Both the position numbers and the translations under genes were made by a program. DNA of 64,000 bases, from positions 286 through 64,285 of the forward strand of contig BNBA01000014.1 in assembly GCA_014654535.1 (NCBI GenBank), in the 5' to 3' direction. The notes under the pieces were generated by a model, which saw only the letters and a program-made list of their open reading frames with translations, made no database searches and was not told the DNA's origin. Source of the DNA: Xanthomonas boreopolis. Its GTDB lineage: Bacteria; Pseudomonadota; Gammaproteobacteria; Xanthomonadales; Xanthomonadaceae. Shown here piece by piece: positions 29,263-38,188 of this stretch. Position 1 is the first letter of the stretch, and the number at the start of each line of letters is the position of its first letter.

Positions 29263-30081
29263 ATGTCCCCCGTCCTTCGTTCGCTGCTGCCGCTGCTGCT
29301 GGCCGTGCCGCTGTCCGTCCAGGCGGGCGAGAGCCGCCCGCAGCTGTCGTCCCGGCAATGCGGCTTCAGCACCTCCTACGACGTGCTGGCCGATACCGGC
29401 GGCATCTGGCTGCACCGCAAGCAGGGCGAGCCGCAGGAGATCTTCTTCCACGATGGCCGCCTGAGCGTGGACCAGCAGGTCCGGCAGGTCAGCGAGGCCG
29501 ATGCGCAGCGCCTGCGGCAGCTGGAAGCCGGCGCCCGGGCGCTGATGCCGGCCGTCGCCGACATCGCGCGCGAGACGGTGGACATCGTGTTCGATGCGTT
29601 CGCGGGCGTGGTCGAGGCCATGACCGGCAGCAAGCGCAAGGCGCGCGCGCTGGACGACTATCGCGAACGTGCGCTGGCGCAGATCGACGGCTCGCTCGGC
29701 AAGGGACGCTGGGACCAGGAGGTGTTCGACGAACGCTTCGAGGCCAACATCGAGCAGGCCGCCGATGCGATGGCCGGCAGCGTCGTCCGCAGCGCGCTGT
29801 TCGCGGTGTTCACCGGCGGTGCCGACCGGCTGGAGCGACGCAGCGAAGCCATGGAGAAAGCGCTGGACCAGCGCATGGAAGCCCGCAGCCGCTTGCTCGA
29901 AGCCAAGGCGCGGACGCTCTGCGGGCAGGTCGAGGCGCTGCATGCGCTGCAACAGTCGCTGGAATTCCGCCTCGACGGGCAACCGCTGCACCTGCTCGAC
30001 CTGGAAGCCGGGCATGAAGCCGGCAGCTACAGCGCGGCGCTCGGCGGCGCCGCCGGGAGCGCGTTGCGCGCTGCGAGGTGA
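29263..30081 (+). CDS. DUF2884 (YggN-like) periplasmic protein
   Basis: 272 residues with a Sec signal peptide (LLPLLLAVPLSVQAG). The mature N-terminus has CGFSTSYDVL and a short beta segment, followed by a long helical region with coiled-coil character (RLERRSEAMEKALDQRMEAR). The layout matches the DUF2884/YggN family, whose function is unknown. AAGGAGG precedes ATG 29263 by eight bases. It converges on the alpha/beta-hydrolase gene. Confidence 0.78.
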   Translation: MSPVLRSLLPLLLAVPLSVQAGESRPQLSSRQCGFSTSYDVLADTGGIWLHRKQGEPQEIFFHDGRLSVDQQVRQVSEADAQRLRQLEAGARALMPAVADIARETVDIVFDAFAGVVEAMTGSKRKARALDDYRERALAQIDGSLGKGRWDQEVFDERFEANIEQAADAMAGSVVRSALFAVFTGGADRLERRSEAMEKALDQRMEARSRLLEAKARTLCGQVEALHALQQSLEFRLDGQPLHLLDLEAGHEAGSYSAALGGAAGSALRAAR

Positions 30082-30102
30082 GCGCAGTCCCGCCCGGCCC
30101 GC

Positions 30103-30810
30103 TCAGCGCAGCAGCCAGGCCCGCATCGCCGCCGCCACCGCCTGCGGTTGTTCCAGCGGCGACAGGTGGCCGCAGGCGGGCAGTTCGACCAGTTGCGCCT
30201 CCGGCATCAGGGCCGCCATCTCGCGCGACAGCGGCGGCGGCGTGATCGCGTCGTTCTGGCCGCACAGCACCAGCGCCGGCCGCGCGAACGCGGCGAGCAG
30301 GTCGCGGCCATCGTCGCGCCGCAGGCGGCTCTGGCGCAGGAACACGTCCGCGCCCAGGCGGCGGGTCATCGCCTGCACGCGCTGCAGCAGCGCGCCGTCG
30401 CCGTGGCGCGAGGGATCGACGTAGCTGCGCATCAGCCGCTCGCCGAAACCGACGAAGGTGCCGGGCGCGGAAAGGCCGCGTTCCTGCTCGCGCCGCCGGG
30501 CCGCGCGCTGCGGCGAGTCCGGGCGCGCGGAAGTGTCGAGCAAGGCGAGCCGGTCGACGCGTTCCGGCGCCAGCCGCAGCACTTCCTGGGCGACGTAGCC
30601 GCCCAGCGAGAAGCCGGCCAATGCGAACGACCCGGTTTGCGGCATCTGCGCGAGCACCTGTTCGGCCAGCACGCGCATCGAATCGCCGCGGGTGAGGTCG
30701 CCGACCACGCAGTCGGCGATGTCGGACAGGGCCTCGACCTGCTCCTGCCAGAGATCGGCATCGTTGAGCAGGCCGGGCAGCAGCAGCAGCGGCGAACGCG
30801 GGCGGGTCAC
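30103..30810 (-). CDS. Alpha/beta-fold hydrolase
   Basis: About 235 residues of the esterase/BioH-like fold. LLLLPGLLNDADLW forms the oxyanion region, GFSLGGYVAQEVL is the nucleophile elbow, GQNDAIT supplies the Asp, and PACGHLSPLEQP the catalytic His. GTG 30810 is taken as the start because the conserved first strand begins right after it; no better ATG is in frame. The substrate is unknown. Confidence 0.83.
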   Translation of the reverse strand: MTRPRSPLLLLPGLLNDADLWQEQVEALSDIADCVVGDLTRGDSMRVLAEQVLAQMPQTGSFALAGFSLGGYVAQEVLRLAPERVDRLALLDTSARPDSPQRAARRREQERGLSAPGTFVGFGERLMRSYVDPSRHGDGALLQRVQAMTRRLGADVFLRQSRLRRDDGRDLLAAFARPALVLCGQNDAITPPPLSREMAALMPEAQLVELPACGHLSPLEQPQAVAAAMRAWLLR

Positions 30811-31030
30811 GGAGCGGGGGCGGCCCCGGCCGTCGAGGGAAGCGTGGTCATGGCGGCATTGTGCCGGCGGGCGCGTCGCGCGGTCATGCCCGTCGATGGA
30901 ACTGTGCAGGCGGACCCGCGCGCTTGCAGCCCCGCGGCATCCTGCATGGCCGCGGACGCGACGAAGCCACCGCGGGCTTCCCGGGTGGCTTCGTCGCGTC
31001 CGGCACCGCAAGGGCGGTGCGGACCGGCGG

Positions 31031-32062
31031 TCACGGCTGGGCCAGGTGCTGCTTCAGTTCGTTGCCGGCCTGGCGCAGCGCGGTGCGCACGCTGGGCACG
31101 TCGCTGAGCGCGTTGAGCAGGCCGTAGTCGTGGATCAGGCCGTTGTAGCGCGTCACGGTTACCTCCACGCCGGCCTCGTCCAGCTTGCGGCCGTAGGCCT
31201 CGCCCTCGTCGCGCAGCACGTCCAGCTCGGCGGTCTGGATCAGCGCCGGCGGCAGGCCCGCGAGCTGCTCCTTGCTGGCCCGCAGCGGCGAGGCGTAGAT
31301 CTCCGCGCGCTGCTTCGGGTCGGTGGTGTAGGCATCCCAGAACCACTTCATCATGTTGCGCGTCAGGAAATGGCCGTTCTCGAACTGGTCGTAGGACGCG
31401 GTATCGAAAGCGGCGTCGGTGACCGGCCAGAACAGCACCTGGTAGCGGATCCTGGGCGTGCCGGTCGCCTTGGCCTGCAGCGCCACCGAGGCCACCATGT
31501 TGCCGCCGACGCTGTTGCCGGCCAGGGCCAGGCGGGAGCCGTCCACGCCGATTTCCGCGCCGTGCTCGGCCACCCACTTGGTGGCGGCGTAGGCCTGGTG
31601 GATCGCCACCGGGTAGTGCGCTTCCGGCGACGGCGTGTAGTCCACGTACACCGCCGCTGCGCCGGACTCGTTCACCAGGTCGCGGATGAAGCGCTCATGG
31701 GTCGGGTAGTCGCCCAGCACCCAGCCGCCGCCATGGAAGAACATGAACACCGGCAAGGTCTTGCCTGCGCTGCCTTGCGGCTTGACCACGACCAGGCCGA
31801 TGCGCTGGCCGTCGGCCTCGATGGTCTTGCGCGAGACCTCGGCCGGCGGCAGCTTGGCGCCGGCCTGGGCATCGGTCAGCACCTGGCGCGCCTGCTGCGG
31901 GCTCAGTTGCTCGATCGGGGTACCGCCGCTGGCGTTCAAGGCATCGAGGAACGACTGGACCTTCGCCAAGGCATGGGGCGCCGGGGCCGGCTGGGCCGCG
32001 ACCGCGTTGCCGGTGGCCGCGGCGATCGCGCCGGCGGCCAGGATCTTGCTGAGGGTGTTCAT
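31031..32062 (-). CDS. Exported HSL-family esterase/lipase
   Basis: 343 residues with an N-terminal signal peptide (AAGAIAAATGNAVAAQ). It has the hormone-sensitive-lipase oxyanion motif HGGGW (110-114), nucleophile Ser184 in GNSVGG, Asp281 (DVLRDEG) and His311 (LIHDYG). Such enzymes hydrolyse short acyl esters. It lies 25 bases after ohr on the same strand, an association common in xanthomonads and related bacteria, so it may be induced with ohr under organic peroxide stress. Confidence 0.9.
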   Translation of the reverse strand: MNTLSKILAAGAIAAATGNAVAAQPAPAPHALAKVQSFLDALNASGGTPIEQLSPQQARQVLTDAQAGAKLPPAEVSRKTIEADGQRIGLVVVKPQGSAGKTLPVFMFFHGGGWVLGDYPTHERFIRDLVNESGAAAVYVDYTPSPEAHYPVAIHQAYAATKWVAEHGAEIGVDGSRLALAGNSVGGNMVASVALQAKATGTPRIRYQVLFWPVTDAAFDTASYDQFENGHFLTRNMMKWFWDAYTTDPKQRAEIYASPLRASKEQLAGLPPALIQTAELDVLRDEGEAYGRKLDEAGVEVTVTRYNGLIHDYGLLNALSDVPSVRTALRQAGNELKQHLAQP

Positions 32063-32087
32063 GTGGGTGCTCCTTGGGCGATGGGGA

Positions 32088-32519
32088 TCAGGCGACGACC
32101 GTCAGCACGACGTCGATGTTGCCGCGGGTGGCGTTGGAATACGGGCAGACCTGGTGGGCCTTCTCGACCAGGGCCTGCAGCGCTTCGCGCTCCATGCCCG
32201 GCACGGAGATGCGCAGCTCCACCGAGATGCCGAAGCCGCCGGGGATCTGGCCGATGCCGACGTTGCCCTCGATGGTCGGTTCGGCCGGCAGCCGGATCTT
32301 TTCCTGGCCGGCAACGAACTTCATCGCGCCGATGAAGCAGGCCGAGTAGCCCGCGGCGAACAGCTGTTCGGGGTTGGTGCCTTCGCCGCCGGCGCCGCCG
32401 AGTTCGCGCGGGGTCGCCAGGTGGACGTCCAGGACCTTGTCCGAGGACACGGCACGGCCGTCGCGGCCGCCGGTGGCGGTGGCATGGGCGGTGTAGAGGA
32501 TGGTGGTGGGTGAAGCCAT
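32088..32519 (-). CDS. ohr: Organic hydroperoxide resistance protein
   Basis: Thiol peroxidase of the OsmC/Ohr family, 143 residues, normal length. The two redox cysteines are Cys61 ([11 protein letters not shown]) and Cys125 ([13 protein letters not shown]). It reduces fatty-acid and other organic hydroperoxides using lipoylated proteins as reductants. The adjacent ohrR gene on the same strand gives the regulator. Confidence 0.96.
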   Translation of the reverse strand: MASPTTILYTAHATATGGRDGRAVSSDKVLDVHLATPRELGGAGGEGTNPEQLFAAGYSACFIGAMKFVAGQEKIRLPAEPTIEGNVGIGQIPGGFGISVELRISVPGMEREALQALVEKAHQVCPYSNATRGNIDVVLTVVA

Positions 32520-32625
32520 GGTCGTTGCTCCTGATTGGATTGAAGGGCGCGGATGCGCGGGTTGACTAACAAACTATTTGATCGTGCACTACTTATTTGG
32601 CGTAACGAGGTGCCGCTTGCTTGCA

Positions 32626-33087
32626 TCAGGCGCGGGCGAGATTCCCGCGCAGTTCTTCGAGTTCGTGCTTGAGCCGGCCCAGGTGTTCCAGGTCGCAGGC
32701 GGTGGCGCACAACACCTGCTCGGGAACCGCATGCGCCTTCTCGCGCAGACGGCGACCGTGCTCGGTCAAGGCGATGATCACCTGGCGCTCGTCGCTGGCC
32801 GCACGCGTGCGGGTCAGCAGGCCGCCCGATTCGAGCCGCTTCAGCAGCGGAGTCAGCGTGGCCGAGTCCAGGTAGAGCTTCTCGCCGATCTCCGAGACGG
32901 TGCGCTGGTCCTGTTCCCACAGCACCAGCATCACCAGGTACTGCGGGTAGGTCAGGTCCAGGTCCTTGAGCAGCCCGCGATACAGCTTGTGCATCGCCAG
33001 GTTGGCCGAGTACAGGGCGAAGCAGAGCTGGTTGTCCAGCTTCAGCAGCGCGCCTGCGTTCGTGTCGTTGGAGTGCCCGGAGTTCAT
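32626..33087 (-). CDS. ohrR: MarR-family organic hydroperoxide sensor
   Basis: 153-residue repressor. Counting from ATG 33087, the reactive Cys22 lies in [19 protein letters not shown] (quoted within 20 residues), and Cys127 and Cys131 lie in VLCATACDL. These are the positions I know for Xanthomonas OhrR, where oxidised Cys22 forms a disulfide with Cys127 and releases DNA. The winged helix shows [23 protein letters not shown] and [12 protein letters not shown]. The upstream in-frame start at 33156 would break this numbering. The promoter region holds inverted repeats. Confidence 0.95.
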   Translation of the reverse strand: MNSGHSNDTNAGALLKLDNQLCFALYSANLAMHKLYRGLLKDLDLTYPQYLVMLVLWEQDQRTVSEIGEKLYLDSATLTPLLKRLESGGLLTRTRAASDERQVIIALTEHGRRLREKAHAVPEQVLCATACDLEHLGRLKHELEELRGNLARA

Positions 33088-33101
33088 GGCGTGCACTTTA
33101 C

Positions 33102-33121
33102 ATAGCGCGCTATCGAATAGC
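33102..33121. promoter_or_regulatory. Candidate OhrR operator upstream of ohrR
   Basis: Two overlapping inverted repeats lie 15-34 bases before the ohrR start: the perfect 12-mer ATAGCGCGCTAT (33102-33113) and GCTAT-CGA-ATAGC (33109-33121). The surrounding 60 bases are unusually AT-rich for this genome, as expected for a promoter. Autoregulation by OhrR is known in the family; the exact site is inferred. Confidence 0.55.
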
Positions 33122-33175
33122 AAACAACAATTACGCCATATACAGCCGACGTTCATGTTCGCGGCAGGCCCGCCC

Positions 33176-34270
33176 TCACGCCCGGTGCGGCGTGGACAGG
33201 TACTCGGCGCTCTGCATCTCGATCAGGCGCGAGGCGGTGCGCTCGAACGCACCGGCCAGGCGGTCGCCGGTGTACAGCTGCGGCGGCGGGTCCTGCGCGG
33301 TGCACACCAGGTTGACCTGGCGGTCGTACAGCTCGTCGATCAGGTTGACGAAGCGCCGCGCCGCGTCCTCGTTCATGCGGTCGAAGTGCGGGATGCCGCC
33401 GAGCAGCACGGTGGTGAACTCGCGCGCGATCTCGATGTAGTCGCTCGGCCCGCGCGGGCCTTCGCACAGCGCGGGGAAATCGAACCAGACGATGCTCTTG
33501 CCGCGCCCACGCACCGGGATCTTGCGCCCCTCGATCTCGATGTTGCCCGCGCGCGCCTCGGCATTGCCGGAAAGCTCGCCCCAGCGCCCCGCCAGCCACG
33601 CGTCGGAATCGGCCGCCAGCGGCGCGCGGTACACCGGCGAGCGGGTCAGCGCGCGCATGCGGTAATCCTCGGTGCCCTCGGCGTACAGCTCCACGCAGTA
33701 CTTCTGCAGCAGCGCGATGGCAGGCAGGAAGCTGTCGCGCTGCAGGCCGTTGAGGTACAGGTTCTGCGGCGCGGTGTTGGAGGTGGTCACCAGCGTCACG
33801 CCTTCGGCGAACAGCCGCTCCAGCAGCCGCCCGAGCAGCATCGCGTCGCCGATGTCGGTGACGAAGAACTCGTCCAGCACCAGCACGCGCAGGTTGTCGC
33901 GCCATTCCTGCGCGATCTTCGCCAGCGGGTCGCTCTGGCCCTGGTGCTCGCGCAGCCGCTCGTGGATGCCGCGCATGAAGCGGTGGAAGTGGGTGCGGTA
34001 CTTCTGCCGGATCGGCAGCCCTTCGTAGAACAGGTCGACGAGGAAGGTCTTGCCGCGGCCGACCCCGCCCCAGAAGTACAGCCCGCGCACCGGCTCGGGC
34101 TTCTTCCAGAACGCCGACAGGCGGTCCAGCCAGCCTTCCTGCGCGCTGTCGGCGATCGCCAGGTGGATGCGGTCCAGTTCGGCCAGGGCGGCATGCTGCG
34201 CGGGATCGTCGCGCCAGTCGCCGCGTGCCACGCCGGCCGCGTAGCGTTGCGAGGGGGTCAGCTCTTGCAT
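33176..34270 (-). CDS. zapE: Cell-division ATPase ZapE (AFG1 family)
   Basis: AFG1-like AAA ATPase of 364 residues. Walker A is GGVGRGKT (68-75), the Walker B strand reads [11 protein letters not shown], sensor 1 is LVTTSNTAP, and [13 protein letters not shown]-like sequence ([20 protein letters not shown] region) closes the core. ZapE binds FtsZ at the constricting septum and is needed under low oxygen or heat in E. coli; eukaryotic AFG1 works in mitochondria. The length and N-terminus ([11 protein letters not shown]) are typical. Confidence 0.95.
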   Translation of the reverse strand: MQELTPSQRYAAGVARGDWRDDPAQHAALAELDRIHLAIADSAQEGWLDRLSAFWKKPEPVRGLYFWGGVGRGKTFLVDLFYEGLPIRQKYRTHFHRFMRGIHERLREHQGQSDPLAKIAQEWRDNLRVLVLDEFFVTDIGDAMLLGRLLERLFAEGVTLVTTSNTAPQNLYLNGLQRDSFLPAIALLQKYCVELYAEGTEDYRMRALTRSPVYRAPLAADSDAWLAGRWGELSGNAEARAGNIEIEGRKIPVRGRGKSIVWFDFPALCEGPRGPSDYIEIAREFTTVLLGGIPHFDRMNEDAARRFVNLIDELYDRQVNLVCTAQDPPPQLYTGDRLAGAFERTASRLIEMQSAEYLSTPHRA

Positions 34271-34327
34271 CGGGGATCTTCGGGGGACGCGGCGCGCCGG
34301 GCGCCGCCGGGAACGGGCTCCATCGCG

Positions 34328-34990
34328 CTAGCCGATCTCGGGCAGCCAGCGGCGCACGCCGTGCTGGATCGCGCCGCGCAGGTCGATCAGCTTGCGGTGG
34401 AAGAAATGGCTGGTGTCGGGCATGCGCACCAGTTCCGGAGGCGCATCGAGCGTATCCAGCCAGTCGTAGACCGCCTGCGGATCGACGATCTCGTCGGCCT
34501 CGCCCTGCACCACCAGCCACTGCGGCGGCGGCTGCACGCCGTCGAAGTCCCAGCGGCCCGCCGGCGGCGCGATCGAGATCAGCACCTGCGGCTGCAGTTC
34601 GCCCGCCATGCGCAGCGAGACGTAGGCGCCGAAGCTGAAACCCGCCAGCCACAGCACGTCGCCGGGACGTTGCGCGCGCACCCAGGCGGCGACGGCTCGC
34701 AGGTCGTCCTGCTCGCCGTTGCCATGGTCGAAGTTGCCCGCGGAGGCGCCGACGCTGCGGAAGTTGAAGCGCACTACCGCGATGCCGAGTTCGCGCAGCG
34801 CGCGCGCGACCATGGTCACCACCTTGTTGTGCATCGTGCCGCCCTCGGTGGACAGCGGATGGCAGACGATGGCGGTGATCGGCCGGCGCGGGACGTCGGC
34901 CTCGGGCAGGTCGACCGCGATCTCGAGCGGACCGACCGGCCCGTCCAGCGCCAGCGTGGTGGATTCGAGGGGGAATGAAGGCATGGACAT
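34328..34990 (-). CDS. Alpha/beta hydrolase (serine-type, CC3_2-like)
   Basis: 220 residues. The motif CHPLSTEGGTMHNKVV near residue 44, FNFRSVGASAGNFDHG, the nucleophile elbow AGFSFGAYVSL, VVQGEADEIVDP and the late His in SHFFHRKL are the hallmarks of a small bacterial hydrolase family related to dienelactone hydrolases. It directly follows the divergent DMT transporter promoter and precedes zapE on the same strand (57-base gap). The substrate is unknown. Confidence 0.85.
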   Translation of the reverse strand: MSMPSFPLESTTLALDGPVGPLEIAVDLPEADVPRRPITAIVCHPLSTEGGTMHNKVVTMVARALRELGIAVVRFNFRSVGASAGNFDHGNGEQDDLRAVAAWVRAQRPGDVLWLAGFSFGAYVSLRMAGELQPQVLISIAPPAGRWDFDGVQPPPQWLVVQGEADEIVDPQAVYDWLDTLDAPPELVRMPDTSHFFHRKLIDLRGAIQHGVRRWLPEIG

Positions 34991-35104
34991 GCCGCCATGA
35001 TAAGACCCCCGCACCAGGATGTGCGGCGCTTTCGCCGGGGACTGGCGATAATGGCCACCCTGCCGCGCGGCTTCGTCGCCGCGGCCCGCCGAGTCCCCAC
35101 GCCA

Positions 35105-35977
35105 ATGTCGTTCCTGCTTCTCGCCGTCGCCTGCAGTGTCCTGGTTTCGGTGCTGCTCAAACTCGCCGCACGCCGCCGCCTGGATGTCGCCCAGATGGTG
35201 GCGGTCAACTACGTCGTCGCCACCGCGCTGTCGCTGCTGGTGTTGCATCCGTCATTGGACGCGCTGCGTGCGCCGCAGACGCCCTGGTTCGCGCTGTTGG
35301 CGCTGGCGGTGGCGCTGCCTTCGATCTTCCTGGTGCTGGGCCGCTCGGTGGCCCTGGCCGGCATCGTGCGCAGCGACGTGGCGCAGCGGCTGTCCCTGCT
35401 GCTGTCGCTCGCCGCCGCGTTCGCGCTGTTCGGCGAGCGCGCCAACGGCTGGAAACTGGCCGGACTGGCGCTGGGCGTGCTGGCGGTGGCCGGCATCGCC
35501 AACCGTCCGCGCGGACCGGAAACCGGCCGGGCAGGCGGCAAGGGCTGGCCGTGGCTGCTGGGCGTCTGGGCCGGCTTCGCGCTGATCGACGTACTGCTCA
35601 AGCACATCGCGCAGTCCGGCGCGCCGTCGCTCTCGGCCCTCACCGCCTGCTTCGCCATCGCCGGCGTGCTGATGGCGCTCTGGCTGGCATGGCGGCACCT
35701 GCGCGGCCATGCCCGGCTGGCATGGCGCAACCTCGGCGCCGGCGTGCTGCTGGGCGCGCTCAACTTCGGCAACATCCTGTGCTACGTACGCGCCCACCAG
35801 GCCCTGCCCGACAGCCCTGCCGTGGTCTTCGCCACCATGAACATCGGCGTCGTGGTACTGGGCGCCGCGGTCGGCGTGTTCGCATTCGGCGAACGCACCA
35901 GCACGCTCAATCGGATCGCATTGATGCTGGCGGTCGTCGCGATCGGATTGATTGCAAAGGGCACGTTTGCGGCGTAA
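35105..35977 (+). CDS. DMT/EamA-type transporter
   Basis: 290-residue membrane protein with ten predicted helices arranged as two five-helix repeats, ending in FGERTSTLNRIALMLAVVAI, which matches the EamA repeat end; the first repeat ends in FGERANGWKLAGLALGVLAV. Family members export or import metabolites. ATG 35105 opens the first helix; the ATG at 35052 is an alternative. Substrate unknown. Confidence 0.85.
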   Translation: MSFLLLAVACSVLVSVLLKLAARRRLDVAQMVAVNYVVATALSLLVLHPSLDALRAPQTPWFALLALAVALPSIFLVLGRSVALAGIVRSDVAQRLSLLLSLAAAFALFGERANGWKLAGLALGVLAVAGIANRPRGPETGRAGGKGWPWLLGVWAGFALIDVLLKHIAQSGAPSLSALTACFAIAGVLMALWLAWRHLRGHARLAWRNLGAGVLLGALNFGNILCYVRAHQALPDSPAVVFATMNIGVVVLGAAVGVFAFGERTSTLNRIALMLAVVAIGLIAKGTFAA

Positions 35978-36548
35978 GTGCCGGGATGCTTGAGCGTGCA
36001 GTGACTGCTGTTGCTGTTGCTCGTGATGTCGCACGAGATGGATAACATCTCCTCGCGCGGCGACGCGCCAACCTCCATGGCCTACGAATATCACTGCGGC
36101 GCGGCCCCTCCGAAGCGGCGGAGCCAATGGGAAACACCCGAAGGGCGGCGCACATGGGCTCGCCGGAAAAGGCGAAGCACTGTTTCGCCCCTACGGACGG
36201 GCTCGACTGCTTAGCGGACGAGTCGCGTCCGAAAATCCCATTGGCTCCGCGGACCCGCAGCGCGGCTGCGGGCGCGAAGGCGGGGTGGTGCTTGATCAGC
36301 CATGACCAGCCATGACCAGCCATTCGGCTGTTGTAAAGCGCTTCGGCTGCTGTGAAGCGCTTCTTTGGGTTACTTTTCTTTACGCGGCACCTCCTTGTGC
36401 CGCGCCCTCCGGGCACGGCTTCGCCGTGCGGCGCCGCTCCTGCGGCGCGCGTGCACAAGCAAAGACAAGGTAACTCGCCACAAGGCGAAAGCTTTTGCTG
36501 CTGCCAGACAGAAAAAGCAAAAGCAACGTCCATGGATCTTCGATCCCC

Positions 36549-36609
36549 GGCCATCGGGCATAGCCCGATGGCGCTCTGTGCCGCGCGAGCCGGTGGCTCG
36601 CATGCAGCG
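36549..36609. repeat. 61-bp dispersed element, copy 1
   Basis: Starts GGCCATCGGGCATAGCCCGA and ends CGCATGCAGCG. A second copy with about eight mismatches lies at 61740-61800. It contains hairpins CGGGC-ATA-GCCCG and GAGCC-GGT-GGCTC, both kept in the main in the other copy. Both copies are followed by a REP-like CGGGGA(T/C)GACG sequence. Confidence 0.8.
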
Positions 36610-36620
36610 GCCCATCGCCC

Positions 36621-36666
36621 TCGCCTTCGCCTTCGCCTTCGCCTTCGCCTTCGCCTTCGCCTTCGC
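36621..36666. repeat. Hexanucleotide tandem repeat (TCGCCT)7
   Basis: Seven perfect TCGCCT units followed by a partial TCGC, ending in GGGGATGACGATAG, a REP-like tail. Perfect hexamers of this number are prone to copy-number change by slippage. No gene reads through it convincingly. Confidence 0.9.
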
Positions 36667-36800
36667 GGGGATGACGATAGATGAATCACTTTAACTGACA
36701 GATGACGAAGGTCGTCGGTTCCACCTTCGCTGGGACGGCGGTGGGCAGGGAAGCCCCGATGACCCAACAACATTCCGCGACACCCGACATCACCACGACC

Positions 36801-38126
36801 TCACCGCTGCCAACGCGGAAACGGATCATCCAACCCGTACCACGCCATCGGACCCTCCCGGAACTCGCGATCGTCGAGCAAGCACCCGTCCAGCTCGGCG
36901 CGCGCCGCGCGCTCGTCCATCCCCACCCCGATCACCGCCAGCTCCTGGCGCCGATCGCCCCATAGCGGATGCCACAACCGCTGCATCGCCGCGTACTCGC
37001 GGGCATCGCCCACGTCCTGCGGCGCCGGCGGCGGCGCGCTCCAGCACTCGACCTGCTGGCGCTGCCAACCGGCTTGCGTGTACGGCAGCGGCGCAGGCCC
37101 GATGTGCGGCAGCGTGCCTTCCGTGCGCGCCTCCACCCGGTGCCGCGCCGCGTACCAGAAGCCGGCCGCCTGGGTGCGCGTGGCGCCGCCCACGCTGGAC
37201 AGCTCGCCCACCCAGTCCATCCGGCTCGCCAGCCAGAAGAAGCCCTTGCTGCGGATCACCTGCGGCAGGCCGCGCTCGAGCAGCCGGCCGAAGCGCTGCG
37301 GGTGGAACGGCCGGCGCGCCCGGTAGACGAAGCTGGTGATGCCGTACTCCTCGGTTTCCGGCACATGCTCGCCCCGCAGCTCCTTGAGCCAGCCGGGCGC
37401 CTGCTGCGCGCGCGCGAAATCGAACAGGCCGGTGCCGAGCAACGCTTGCAACGGCACGTCGCCGTGGCGCGACTCGACGATCCGCGCGTCGCGATTGAGC
37501 GCGCGCAGCACCGCGCGTACCCGCTGCAGGTGCCCGGCATCGACCAGGTCGCACTTGCCGACCACGATCACGTCGGCGAACTCGACCTGCTCGCCCAGCA
37601 GGTCCACCAGGCGGCGATCGTCGTCCGCACCGGCTTGCTGCCCCAGCGACGCCAGCGATGCCGGCGAGCCGAACAGTTCGAGGAACCGGCTGCCGTCGAC
37701 CACGGTCGCCATCGTGTCCAGGCGCGCCACGTCGGACAGGCTGAAACCGTCGGCATCGCGCACGGCGAAGGTGGCCGCCACCGGCATCGGTTCGGCGATG
37801 CCGGTCGACTCGATCAGCAGGTAGTCGTAGCGGCGCTCCAGCGCCAGCCGCTTCACCTCCCGCAACAGGTCATCGCGCAGCGTGCAGCAGATGCAGCCGT
37901 TGCTGAACTCGACCAGGGTCTCCTCGGTGCGGCTGAGCGCGCCGCCGTCGCGCACCAGCTGCGCGTCGATGTTGACCTCGCTCATGTCGTTGACGATCAC
38001 CGCCACGCGCAGGCCCTGGCGGTTCTGCAGCAGGCGGTTGAGCAACGTGGTCTTGCCGGCGCCGAGGAAGCCGGACAGGACGGTGACGGGCAGGCGCGGA
38101 TCGGGGCGGGATGCGGACAGGGACAT
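36801..38126 (-). CDS. COG0523 (CobW/ZigA-type) metal-chaperone GTPase
   Basis: G3E-family GTPase of 441 residues. The P-loop is GFLGAGKTT (19-27), the metal-binding CICC motif is at 78-81 ([13 protein letters not shown]), [12 protein letters not shown] follows and the base-recognition strand reads [10 protein letters not shown] CobW C-terminal domain begins near residue 255 ([18 protein letters not shown]). Zur-regulated members deliver zinc to client enzymes when zinc is scarce (ZigA, ZagA, ZNG1). A Zur-like palindrome lies 27 bases before its start. It is divergent from a MerC-like gene that would share the site. Confidence 0.9.
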   Translation of the reverse strand: MSLSASRPDPRLPVTVLSGFLGAGKTTLLNRLLQNRQGLRVAVIVNDMSEVNIDAQLVRDGGALSRTEETLVEFSNGCICCTLRDDLLREVKRLALERRYDYLLIESTGIAEPMPVAATFAVRDADGFSLSDVARLDTMATVVDGSRFLELFGSPASLASLGQQAGADDDRRLVDLLGEQVEFADVIVVGKCDLVDAGHLQRVRAVLRALNRDARIVESRHGDVPLQALLGTGLFDFARAQQAPGWLKELRGEHVPETEEYGITSFVYRARRPFHPQRFGRLLERGLPQVIRSKGFFWLASRMDWVGELSSVGGATRTQAAGFWYAARHRVEARTEGTLPHIGPAPLPYTQAGWQRQQVECWSAPPPAPQDVGDAREYAAMQRLWHPLWGDRRQELAVIGVGMDERAARAELDGCLLDDREFREGPMAWYGLDDPFPRWQR

Positions 38127-38152
38127 TGGAGGAGATGAGGGCTTGACTGAAA

Positions 38153-38167
38153 TGTTACTTTATAACA
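38153..38167. promoter_or_regulatory. Candidate Zur operator
   Basis: TGTTA-CTTTA-TAACA, preceded by GAAA and followed by ATTT, lies in a short AT-rich island between the divergent GTPase and MerC-like genes. The match to proteobacterial Zur boxes (GTTATA/TATAAC core) and the zinc-linked GTPase beside it support Zur control of both genes. Inferred, not tested. Confidence 0.7.
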
Positions 38168-38188
38168 ATTTGGACCAGAGGCAAGCCG

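Larger units (their letters stand above)
35978..36800. other. 823-bp gene-free region packed with small repeats
   Basis: No convincing gene on either strand. It holds, in order: a single relative of the 42-kb repeat unit (CGGCGGAGCC then ACCCGAAGGGCGGCGCACAT, 36116-36155), a triplet of CATGACCAGC-type repeats (36299-36322), two tandem copies of a 21-base TTCGGCTG...AAGCGCTT motif (36323-36362), an interrupted inverted repeat (GGGTTACTTTTCTTT at 36367-36381 against GCAAAGACAAGGTAACTC at 36460-36477), the 61-bp dispersed element at 36549-36609, and a hexamer tandem repeat. It looks like a composite site where mobile miniature elements have accumulated. Confidence 0.7.

Noticed and set aside
35978-36773. 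Minus-strand frame of nearly 290 codons in the repeat patch
   Set aside because: Its translation is made of repeat-derived Arg tracts and dispersed-element peptides; the region is better explained as non-coding repeats.
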